This document shows positions 11,887-22,219 of a stretch of DNA of 64,000 bases, one piece after another; position 1 is the stretch's first letter, and each line of letters opens with the position of its first letter. Below the pieces are notes generated by a model. It was not told the origin of the DNA. It searched no databases and saw nothing but the letters and a program-made list of their open reading frames with translations. This stretch comes from Adineta steineri (lineage: Eukaryota; Rotifera; Eurotatoria; Adinetida; Adinetidae), in contig CAJNOI010000152.1 in NCBI GenBank assembly GCA_905250115.1, positions 62,001-126,000 of the forward strand. The letters run 5' to 3'. Made by a program: the position numbers and the translations under genes.

Positions 11887-13517
11887 TATGTCTGCCTGTT
11901 ATCGAACAAGACACAAGCCATGCTTTCTTCAAAGAAAGAGAAAAGTTCTTCCAAATATTCGAATCCTTTCCTGCTTGTTTAAATATGTATTATTATTTTT
12001 TTAAAAATAAATAACTGGAAGAACAAAAGTAGAATATAAATTATATCAAATAAAACGAGATAAGAATCGGTGTGGTATCTTTTCTTGATCCATACCCACC
12101 CAGCCTGTGTGACTGTGAATGAGTCTATTAATGACTTTATAAATTATCATTTGTCAAGAATCCTTTATCAGAATGAATTTTCTCTTTCTCAAATAGTGTT
12201 CTTCTCTTATATACATATTTGCAAAAGAAATAAATCTTCTTGGTATTCTTAATCAAAGGAAATTTTTCGAATAAAAGCTCAGATAAGTAATTCTTTCTTT
12301 TATTATCTTATGATATACTCCCACACATCTGAACTTGTACATTTAAAGGTAAGCATTCACAAACGCAGAAATTATCTTAAATAAATATAATAGATTTATT
12401 TTAGAGTTATTTTAAATAAGATTATAAGTATAGATATAGATAAATAAAGTACTCACACTCACCCTCTTTTTGGTGCCCTACTAACGAATAAAGTAATCAT
12501 ACTTATGCAATTATTTTTCTACGCAAAACAAATATCCTTTTTTCACATGTAGTCACTTACTGAACTTCACATTTCAAGACCTAATCCTTTGTATGACATG
12601 TATGCTGAGACAAAAGATCTGGAACAATTATCGTCAGGCAATCCACATCTTAAAGTGCATTACTAATCCTACGGATTCCCTGATCACATTGAAATGCACA
12701 CAAGAGAGGGTGAATGTTGTTTGCTTCTTTTTCTTCGCATCTCTGCTTTTCGATATTTTGAAGTTCAATAAAAACCTTGAGGATGTGGATGAGATACACA
12801 CTCACGATTTTTACTTTAACTAAAATATTAGAATATATGCTACGTCAATATCAGTCATTTTTATAATATCAAAAATGATAATCTTGATATATTTTCGTAT
12901 AAAGTCGAATAAAAGGGTAAAAGAATGGATGAGAGCGCAAGACGAAGTGACGTGTAGGCGCTCTACCAACTGAGCTACGGCATACTGCCGGTGAGACTTG
13001 AACTCACGACCTCCCGCTTATTAGGCGAACGATGAACCGTCTTTACTAAAGCATCCAATTTTAAAATATATAAAATAAATTATTGATGTATTCGATGAAA
13101 TATCTCCATTTGCAGTCTTAATATATTTCATTCGCAACTGATGTATACCACGTTAACCTTTGATTCATCCAAACAGTGTTTCTGTGTCGATAATAAATAA
13201 AAAAAAATAAATTGTCGTTAGTCTGTAACAAAATTCTTTTCTTAAAATATAAGATGCATAAATGAGTTAAACTCATTTACTTTCACTATGACTAAAATGA
13301 TGAAACATTCATTGCTTTTCTTATTTACTATATATGGTAATATTTTTGTATGTAGAAAAAGAATCGACTGATGACTCATCAGTAGAACAGAAAAAATATT
13401 GCCCAACAAACATGACGATTGACGTTATTTTGCCGTTCTCAAGTCAACTTATATATATATAGAACGGTAAAAGCGAGATATTTATTGTATATTTTGAAGA
13501 CAATTTCAGCTGATACA
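11887..13517. other. Intergenic region
   Basis: Holds the tRNA-like element at 12959-13029, and a weak fold-back pair near 12777-12812 (GAGGATGTGGATGAG facing ACACACTCACG). No protein gene is supported. Confidence 0.5.
12959..13029 (-). tRNA. tRNA-Ile(AAU)-like element with halves in permuted order
   Basis: Reading the minus strand, the 3' half comes first (13029 to 12983). It has anticodon stem TTCGC/GCGGG, loop CTAATAA with anticodon AAU, variable loop AGGTC, T-stem GTGAG/CTCAC around TTCAAGT, then CGGCAGTA. The 5' half follows directly (12982 to 12959): TGCCG, TA, then D-stem GCTC/GAGC around AGTTGGTA. So A-box-like and B-box-like sequences both exist but in reversed order. Only five acceptor pairs (TGCCG with CGGCA) can form without reusing bases. 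This is either a circularly permuted tRNA gene or a relic of two head-to-tail tRNA copies that lost their outer halves. Function is not shown. Confidence 0.5.
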
Positions 13518-14261
13518 ATGATGCGATCAAATGTTTGGATGATAGATAAGCTGGAATATTATTTGACCAAAGATTTAGAAGCAACAAGTGAAGAAATTGA
13601 TTATCTCAAACGTTTATGTACTCTGAAAACAAACACTAGATCAGATCCAAGAAAACGTCTAGGTGCACGTTTACCATCTATTATTATCGATGATTTTCTC
13701 TATCATGGAGATCTAGGTCATGCACGAAATATGAATTTATTGAATGAATTAGCTATTAAGCATATTATTAGTGTTTGCGATATTCAACTAGATAAAGAAA
13801 TTATTGATAATTTTAATGTTTTATGGATCAATATTGACGATACACTTTCTGTAGATATTCGAAAACATTTCGATCGAACAAATCAATTTTTACTCAATTG
13901 CAAGGAGAAAGGTGAGAAAGTATTAGTTCATTGTCAAATGGGTATATCTCGTTCGTCTTCAATTGTTCTTGCATATTTAATCAAGTAAAATTCTTGAACG
14001 TTTTTCACATATTAATTATCGATCTTTTTTTTTAGGTTTCATCATGAGAATCTAGTTGATGCTTACGATCATTTACTTAATCGTCGTCATATTGCTGCGC
14101 CGAATTTCGGCTTTTTTCTTCAACTGATTCGATATGAAAAGGCTCTCAACAGTGACAAGACAGACAACAAAGATTCTATTCCAATAAAATCTCCTCAGAC
14201 TCTTCTAATTTCGCCTGCTACTGCATCGAATGGACCAGAGAACAATGAAGGAAATAGTTGA
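13518..14261 (+). CDS. Dual-specificity protein phosphatase
   Basis: Two exons, 13518-13984 and 14036-14261, splice within a Lys codon to give 230 aa. The signature HCQMGISRS (Cys near residue 138) is the C(X5)R phosphate-binding loop, and an aspartate in NIDDTLS (about residue 107) fits the general acid. The fold runs from about residue 50 to 190, ending NFGFFLQLIRYE, as in DUSP/MKP-type catalytic domains. Such enzymes remove phosphate from Tyr and Ser/Thr. There is no docking domain and no signal peptide, so a cytosolic or nuclear site is inferred. The ATG at 13518 was chosen because a TTTCAG acceptor lies just upstream at 13509, suggesting a 5' UTR intron; open frame further upstream is probably non-coding. 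Confidence 0.85.
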
Positions 14262-14708
14262 TTAGTTTTTATTAAACATTATTGTTCAAATTTTTTTTAT
14301 ACTAATAAATAAACGTAATGAAAAACGAGATATTCTAATATGTTCTGTTTCATTTTATCTATATTTCTCTTTTCAAAAATGATGCACTTTATTTAGATCA
14401 AACTCACTACTCTCTTCGTTTCTGCACTATCATTTCATTATAATTGACTATTCTACAACGAAATGGTAAGATTGTAAATAACTAGAACTGAATGAAATAC
14501 ATACGTTCATCCATATTTTTCATGAGAGTACAATTGGTTGTTTAGAAGATATTTATTTAAAAAAAAAAGAAACGAGAATATCAGTTGATATTTATATGAA
14601 AAGAAAGTTTATCTATTAAATTTATATAGAAAAAAAAATAGTAAAAAATTGAAAAAGAATGTTTTTAAGTTGTTAAAGTAATTTTTGTAGAACAGATCAT
14701 CCAAATAA
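14262..14708. other. Intergenic region between convergent genes
   Basis: AT-rich. An AATAAATAAA polyadenylation-like word at about 14304 follows the phosphatase stop. No gene is seen. Confidence 0.5.
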
Positions 14709-16051
14709 TTATAATTTTGTCTCAGAAATCTTTCTTCTTGTTCTATGTATCTTTTCTCGAATGAGATAAACTTGATGTCGAATAAGTCTAAAGAGCATTT
14801 CAGCAAATTCCATTAATGAAAGAAAACTTATACCAATCCAAAGACCTGTTTGACCACCAATATTAGAAATAACATCAACACTGCCAAGTGTTGCTTGTTG
14901 TGTATAACTTACAACAAGAGTTGATCCACATACAATGTCAAGACTAACATAATTATTTTGGATCTCAGTTGACCATGTTGACGACCAATTCGCAGGTAAT
15001 GGAATAGAAGATGATTCAACAAATTCTTTTATACTATTCATATACCATGAACTTGGAGCTAATCCAGAAGATAGTTGAAGTGCAAATACATTTTGGTTAC
15101 ATTCTAAACCACAGTTTGGAGCATAATCGCCCGATATAGAGAGTGAACCTTGAAATATATTGGCTGCATTAGAATAACAGGGATCGGATATATTGCATAG
15201 ATTGGCATAAATAATATTCTTAGTACCATGTGGAATAATATAACGAGAAGACCATTCATAAGGACTAACACAACCACATTGATCATACGTATAGGTTTGC
15301 ACAGCAATATTAAAACATATTTCTAATCCATAAGCATATTTTGCACCTGAAAATTGATTAAACATAGCTTGCATTTCGGGAGTCACACTTGTACTACATG
15401 TCGTATAAGGTGCTGGTAAAAAACTGATCGTTTTCTTTCGATAATCTAAGTTATGCTTTCGTCCTGGTACCATTTGAATACCAATTCTCTCAATGAGAGG
15501 TAATTGTGTATTATCATGAACCATAGTTACAATACTTACAGCTAAAAATAAATATTTAAAAGAAAAAATGATAAAAAGAATATTCTCTTACTATCAGTTA
15601 AATATGGAACATATTGATGACTATGTATATATAAATCTAATTCAAGTTCTCCACTATATCCATTTTCATTATTATAATGTATTGTACCATTATTAACGTG
15701 AGATGCTTGTGCATTGAATGTATAACATAAACCATAGGTGGATGATGTAAATTGAACAAAATCAGCAGCCGAACAATTAGCACCATTATAAACACATTTT
15801 ATAAGCATTGAACTAAGTGGATAGTAAAATTCATTTACAGATTCATTTCGATTAAGTTTATACTGAAGATAATCATAAGCATAGAGTGCTTGTTGTTCTG
15901 TAAATGCAGTTGTATCAGTTGTATTTGTTAGATTGAGTGAATTTGTATAGTTTAAATAAGGTCCAATGAATGTATCATAACGAAATGGCGAATAATTACA
16001 AATCGTAACTGCTGGAAAAGCTTGTGGCCATTCATTAATAGTACTCACTGA
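14709..16051 (-). CDS. DEG/ENaC (ASC) family sodium channel, 5' part lost in gap
   Basis: Two exons on the minus strand, 16051-15592 and 15541-14709, join in phase 1 (GATA/GTAAGA donor, TTTTTAG acceptor). The N-terminal side carries the family motif FPAVTICN, which in ASC channels follows the first membrane helix. The C-terminal side carries GGQTGLWIGISFLSLMEF, the conserved second-helix segment with the GxS-like selectivity region. Between them is a Cys-rich extracellular domain (motifs YDQCGC and NCGLECN). These channels are amiloride-sensitive sodium channels gated by peptides, protons or force. The first helix is not in the visible sequence; it must lie in the adjacent 100-N gap or an unseen exon. 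The Cys-rich open frame beyond the gap may belong to this gene or be a separate one. Confidence 0.82.
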
Positions 16052-16151
16052 NNNNNNNNNNNNNNNNNNNNNNNNNNNNNNNNNNNNNNNNNNNNNNNNN
16101 NNNNNNNNNNNNNNNNNNNNNNNNNNNNNNNNNNNNNNNNNNNNNNNNNNN
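16052..16151. other. Assembly gap (100 N)
   Basis: Exactly 100 N, the usual placeholder for a gap of unknown size. It interrupts a tandem repeat: sequence right of the gap (16152 on) repeats about 368 bp later at about 16519. Any reading frame across the gap is meaningless. Confidence 0.98.
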
Positions 16152-17131
16152 TGTTGTGATGATGAATTGTAGCATACATCGGAACAGTTATTAATACACT
16201 GAACAGTATCATTGGCGCATATTTCAATTACGGAATCATAACATACACCTTTGCATGACTGAGTTTGATCTGATCGGTAATAATAAAACGGACGTGTAGT
16301 GTTACATATTGTTATATTATTGACACACATTTGGTTGGACAGAAGACATTGTTGATTGCATGATCGAAAGGGATATTCGCAAACTGAGTTGTTGAAACAT
16401 GCTTGATGTGTAGGATTGTAACACTGATATGATGGCAGAGTATTCCGCCTGCCCCAAGTATCGTATTCTACATAACATAACTTGTCACTAAGGCTACACA
16501 AAGTTCCATTCAAACACTGTTGTGATGATGAATTGTAGCATATACCGGAGCAGTTATTAATGCACTGAACAGTATCATTGATACATATTTGAACTTCGGA
16601 ATCATAGCATACACTATTGCATGACTGAACTTGATTTGATCGGTAATCATAATACGTATTTGTAAGATTACATATTATCGTATTATTAACGCAGATTTGG
16701 TTGTTTTGAAGATATTGTTGATTGCATGATCGAGAGAAGCGCTCGCAAAGTGTGTTGTTCGAACACGTCAAATTTGTAGGATTGTAACACTGATATAATG
16801 GTGGATCATATTTAATTGAAGACTCAGTGTCGTATTTAATGATGCACAACTGCTCACTACGTTTACATACTGTACCATTGAAACATTGGTGTGTATTTGG
16901 ATTGTAACATTGATTTCCGCAAATACCAATACATAGAACAATTTTGTCGAGCTCAGTACAGTTTTGTGTAGCTGGATCGTAACAAATGCTCTCACCACAT
17001 AATGAATGTGAACTGGGACATGATTTGATTGATGTTAATGCAGTTAAATTACTTTGAGCATTCGATATAGCAAAAAAAGCAACAAAAATCCATAAGTGCA
17101 TACAACCCTTCAAACATCTTAATATAAACAT
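16152..17131 (-). CDS. Secreted Cys-rich repeat protein or channel ectodomain (partial)
   Basis: From ATG at 17131, a signal peptide ending about residue 25 (FFAISNA) is followed by about 300 residues of Cys- and Asn-rich repeats. The recurring motif is CYN-P/S-x(2-3)-H/Q-x-C-x-N-x-T/S-x-C. Two large units of about 120 aa are recognisable (each with PxYQCYNPT, CNQQ and CINNCSG-like blocks), and a third starts at the gap. Many N-x-S/T sites imply heavy N-glycosylation. The motif resembles Cys-rich repeats I associate with bdelloid extracellular proteins, but I cannot name a family. Whether it is fused to the channel beyond the gap is unresolved. Confidence 0.7.
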
Positions 17132-19665
17132 TATATTTCAGTTATAATCGGTGTTGTTTGCTCGTATTTCTATTGTATTGTTGACATTTTTATTATTACT
17201 CGATTGTAGTTTGTATGTACCTTCTGAAAAAAAGAGTTTTAATTATAATAAGTGAGTTTTTAACCGACAGTAATAAACGTGAAATATTTACGGAGTAGTT
17301 AGTGATTAACATCAGCATAAGTCCTGCGTCGAAAAGCGACATTAACGCTTCTTACCATCTGCTTTTCAGAACACAAAATCCTAACTTTTACCTTAATCTA
17401 TTATTCTACTCATGTGCTTTCACCAGATAAACAAAAAAGTTATCATTTGGTACTTTGTGCGTACCGATCAGATATTATAACTATAGTCATAATTAGTTTT
17501 TTTTAAATTTTTCATTACTCTAACAATACCTTTTGATAATGGTCAAAATTCTTTCTTATTTATATCAAAACAGAAAGTAATTAGTATTGAACAGCACTAT
17601 TTAATCAATCCTCAATAATTCTTTCTAAACCAAACTCACTTTCTATGCGTTTTATACAAATTTTCGTTATAAAAAAACATTTGTATGTAACACTAAATAA
17701 CACATGCCTCACTTGTATCTTGTTTGACGTGAAATATTAATTGATCAGTTTATAGCTGTTTTAATTCAATGCACACGTTTCGCTTGATTTGGTATTGCAC
17801 AGAATCTGTCTTTTTTTTCTTTCGTTCTTCTTCCTACCAACTCGTTTCGACAGTCACATTCTAGATAAAAACACCGTTTGCTAGGTAAAATAAATCAAAA
17901 CAAATATACTATGCGTGAGCATATAAATACTTCTGAGTATGAGGACAAAAAAGAAAAAACTAAAATCATAACGAAAGATTAAAAGGTGTATACATAACAT
18001 AGATGCCTAGTGAAAATAATTAATTGATTCAATTTATGATATAAATGAAAAATAATATTTGTTCTACCATGTGGTTCATTTCGTTATCTAACTTATAAGC
18101 AAAGTCCCGAGCCACTTAAATAATCACAAGATTTCAATGTCGTAGAAAACGATAGCTCTGTCGTTTCATGAAAGATAAATAAGAAGCCAATTTTAAGCTT
18201 CGCCAATAAAAACAAATTTTCTCATAGATATATTTTTCTTGAGTGAAAGTTTATTTTTTCTGAAATATCTCTATACTACCATAATATGATTATATTTTAT
18301 GTTATGTATGTCAATACAAAATTGTGTATTAATTGTTACTGTTTATTCTGTTTCTACATTTCTTTTATTAAAATTTTTCGTGATGATCAAATCATTATTA
18401 ATGATAGTAGCTGGGAAAGAAAGAGTTCTTTGAATTGTATATGTTTGTTAAATTGAAGACAAAACTATTCCAACTAATTTGGAACGATCGATTTCGTCCA
18501 TTTTAACGCTAACAACGTATAAATGAGGTTAAGAAAAACTCAGTCGCTTTCGTGCTTATATCTCTTCATTCCCGAGATATGCTCAAAGCAATGTCATTTA
18601 TTATAACTTAAAATATGTGAGACAAGTTGTTTAACAGATCATAAACATAAAATAAAGAAATTTAATTTTTCAGATAATATTTACGTCGTAATGTCACTGA
18701 TAATTATTTAATACCTAAAGATATGTCGAAAAGTTGAAATCAATTGAGATAATTCTTTTATTTAACAAAAGCAGTGAATTAATAAGTTCAAAATATTTTT
18801 TTTATGCACGTACGCATAAATATACTATCGGAAAGAAAAAGTTAGTCACTATCTGTGACTTCTTTTTACACTCGAAATCGACTGATTAGGAAATGTTATA
18901 TTGCCATTCGATAATTCTTCTAATTTTATACAACTTTAGATCTTAGATAAATAATATTGTGCATAGTTTCTTAATAAAATTTACGGAGGATGTACATGTC
19001 TTCCATTGACAATTTTACAAACTGTATTATTGCTCTAGTTTTTCTCATTCAATGTTATCCGTAACGCTGGTTAAATGTATAGGATGATAGAATATTTGAA
19101 GAGCAACAAAAATATCTCACTGGCTCTAAAAAAGATAAATTCTATAAGAATAACAATTTTTTACTAAAGAATTAGAAAGCAGTGAACAAATCCTTTACAA
19201 TCTTATTAAAAGATATGTACATTGTTGACAAATTTTATAAGATCTAAAATTGTAGAGAATTAGAAGAGCTATCGAATGGCATAATTACATTTCCTAATCA
19301 GACGATTTCGAGTACAAAAAGTGGTTAACTTTTGCGTTCTATTCACCTGGTCTTTCTTTGACTTATTCAATTCTCTATTATATCATCGTAAACAAGAACT
19401 TGTGTTCAATCCTCTTCTTATCAAATTCTTTATAGAGATAAACATTCTCGACATCTCTATCCTTTTACCTGTACAAATACCTCATTTTTTCCAATAAATA
19501 TTCTGCTCGCTAACGCTTTTTCATCATCATAACTATTTTCAAGTGATATGATTTGTAAACATATTTATTTCGCTAGATTAATAATTTTACAAAAAAACAA
19601 CAGAAAAGAAAAAATTACATTTGCTTGAATAAATGCGATTCAACAATCATTGAAAAAGGAAATTA
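17132..19665. other. Intergenic region with an imperfect inverted repeat
   Basis: About 2.5 kb of AT-rich sequence. The only structure I find is the inverted repeat at 18838-19345. No gene is supported. Confidence 0.5.
18838..19345. repeat. Imperfect inverted-repeat (MITE-like) element
   Basis: The left arm (about 18838-18965) and the reverse complement of the right arm (about 19225-19345) share CTCGAAATCG, TGATTAGGAAATGT, GCCATTCGATA, TCTTCTAATT and TTTAGATCTTA in the same order. Arms are about 80 percent alike by eye, and weak similarity may continue toward the centre. No coding frame is present. Confidence 0.6.
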
Positions 19666-19932
19666 TTAACCTTTAACATGGACACATTCATCAAGACCAA
19701 GCTTAACAATGTGACACTTTTTAGGAAGACAACAGTCTTTAATACCGCCTTTGCAGTCAACACATCCTGGTGCAGCTCGTTTTATTGGATGATGTACTGT
19801 GTCGTTATAATACCATCCATCTACGATACCAACGTGAGTTTCATCAGTTACAGGAACATTCATGGCGTAAATTGATGAATTAAATAAAAGTACAAATGTA
19901 ATTGTAAGGAAGATGATCATGCTTGGATTCAT
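19666..19932 (-). CDS. Small secreted Cys-rich peptide precursor
   Basis: An 88-aa precursor: a signal peptide of about 23 residues ending SSIYA, an acidic/neutral propeptide ending in a dibasic KR site (about residue 52), then a mature part of about 36 residues. The mature part has six cysteines in the order C-C-CC-C-C (spacings 2, 6, 0, 4, 9), the framework seen in inhibitor-cystine-knot peptides. Such peptides are secreted as antimicrobials, venom components or signalling ligands; which applies here is unknown. An acceptor (TTTTATTTTAG) sits 11 bases upstream of the ATG, so a 5' UTR exon is likely. The short C1-C2 spacing is unusual for a knottin. Confidence 0.65.
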   Translation of the reverse strand: MNPSMIIFLTITFVLLFNSSIYAMNVPVTDETHVGIVDGWYYNDTVHHPIKRAAPGCVDCKGGIKDCCLPKKCHIVKLGLDECVHVKG

Positions 19933-22219
19933 TTGTACGAATACTAAAATAAAAGAAAAGTTCCATGAAAATATATTCAAACGATGTCTAAATTTACTTT
20001 GAATAAACTTATGTATCGACTATAGTGTTGTTTGAATTTTTGTAGAATGAATATTTTGTATGCAAGATGATGACCTTTTATACTGATTATTTTCTTACTT
20101 CCGTCCGCTATGTATGATTTGATATACTTTTATTGACTATTCATATCATAAAGCGAAAGAATGAAAGGTCAGTTAAACACTTTTATTCTTTGTCTTTTGT
20201 AAGAAATATTTCAGTCCAATTGGATAACCAATTAGAGAATAATCGAACAAGAAAAATATACGACATACAAACAAATTCATACCACGGATATTAACACATC
20301 ATTGAAAAGAAAATATTTGAACATGCAAAGATAATGAATTTAAATGGTGCGAATAACATTCTTGTTTTTCTCGTATGATCATTAATTAGAGATGTTTTTG
20401 TGTCTGTATACTATTGAAGATGCTAGTAAACTTGGATTTTCGAAGGATAGGAAGACGACAATTTCCGTTTAATTTACTTGAATAATGAATCAATACTCTG
20501 CATTTCATATGAAGGATCGCTAAATGAACGAGTAACAACTTTTGATTGTATAGTCCCTATAGTGTATGAATAGAAATTCATTTAGTTCACATGACTATTT
20601 TATCAACATTATTATATCAAAGAACTGAATAGAAAACGTTAATTATTCTATGAACAATAATAATTTCTAAATTAGAATTGATTCATTTGAATATTTCAAT
20701 TGGAAAGATTAGCGTAAGGATAATTCGTATAGGAAAAATATTTTAACAAGTTGATCATTAGTAAAATTTATCAAATATTTGGAATCAGGTTCTAAAATTG
20801 CTAATTTAATTAATGGATTGAATAATAGTAAAATTTCAAATAGATAATTTATCATTGATAAAAGAAAAAATCAAATAATTTTACACTAACATATTTTTAA
20901 TATATTGAAGTAAAACAATTGTAAAATCTACTTTTTCTTATTTTTATGAAAAAGAAATAATAATCAATATTTGAATTAATTTATCGTTCTTCCTCATTTC
21001 TGCATAAATCAAACATGTTTATATGAAAGAAAAACGTTTCTTATGTGATAAAATTTTTATTCTTTTTTTCCGGCAAAAAAACTCATAGTAACACATGTGC
21101 ATTCTCTTTCCGAGAAAAAAATTAATTGATTATAATTGAAAAGTTTTGTTCTATTCTCTGAAAAATATCACACCCATACCCACCCTCTTATAAAATATAA
21201 TACTGTTAGTATATTTGTTCATTCAATTGTTGAATATTCGATTGCATTCTTTCAGAATAAGGAAATCTAAAATCTGAAATGTAGCAATATACTGTATTGC
21301 ATGCAAGACAAACAAATAAAGAGAGAAAGAACGCATAGAAACCGTCGTAGTGAAGCAACAGAATAGTGATCAATACAAGGAGGAAGCGTACTTCTACACT
21401 TCAAAAATGTAATAGTTCTAAGAAGTACAAAAGTACAATTGTTTCTCTTTGAATGAATGATCTGATATATTTCTTTAATCCATTATTTTTACTTAATATA
21501 TAATGAAAAAACGAAGAAATGATATCATTATTAGTAAGATAAAGACTCTACCACTAGCACTCTGCCTTAAAACATTCGAATAACAATGCGAACAGAGTGA
21601 CAACTAAAAACCGGCTAAGACAATCGTGATTCTATTTATCTCACTTACAGTTTCATAATTTCCTAGAACTTTCCCGTCTCATCAATATCTGTAGTGAAAT
21701 AGAGTCCTACTTTACAAGTGACTGAACACTTTAAACGAACTTTCTGAGAACATTAGTTATTCATACGTGTCGGCAAAAGATATCATCACAATTGCTATAA
21801 CAATTCGGGGATTCTAGCACCCTTAATAACTAATACAAGAGAACTGACGTTCAAAATAAACAAAACTGATCCATTGATTTTCGCTTCGCTGTAAACAGAA
21901 ATCAACGAGACATCATTCAATCCTCACGTCAGCCTTTATCATTAACATTGAGTAAAATATTGACAAAATATAATATTGTTTTGTTAGAATGTCTAGAAAA
22001 GAAAGCTTTTTTTCTTTCAAAAAAAGACGTATCCTCTATTGTTAATCAAAAAATTTTCTTCTACACAACAGTTTGTTTGTTATCGACTGTTGAAAAGTTA
22101 ACAATAAAAATGACAACAGATTTACAATTTTTTCTTATAGTTTGATGTTTTTTGAGCGTTGTTAATTGCACTTTTCTATTTATTTTGTTTGAAACGGAGT
22201 GAATATTCTATTCCTAGCG
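19933..22219. other. Intergenic region
   Basis: About 2.3 kb of AT-rich sequence without a supported gene. A lone CACACCCATACCCACCCTC arm at about 21168-21187 resembles half of a fold-back element. Confidence 0.5.

Noticed and set aside
13419-13517. Upstream extension of the phosphatase frame
   Set aside because: A strong TTTCAG acceptor precedes the ATG at 13518, and the extension contains an AT-repeat and no family similarity.
16045-17131. Continuous frame across the N block
   Set aside because: The gap is an arbitrary 100 N, so the frame relation across it carries no information.
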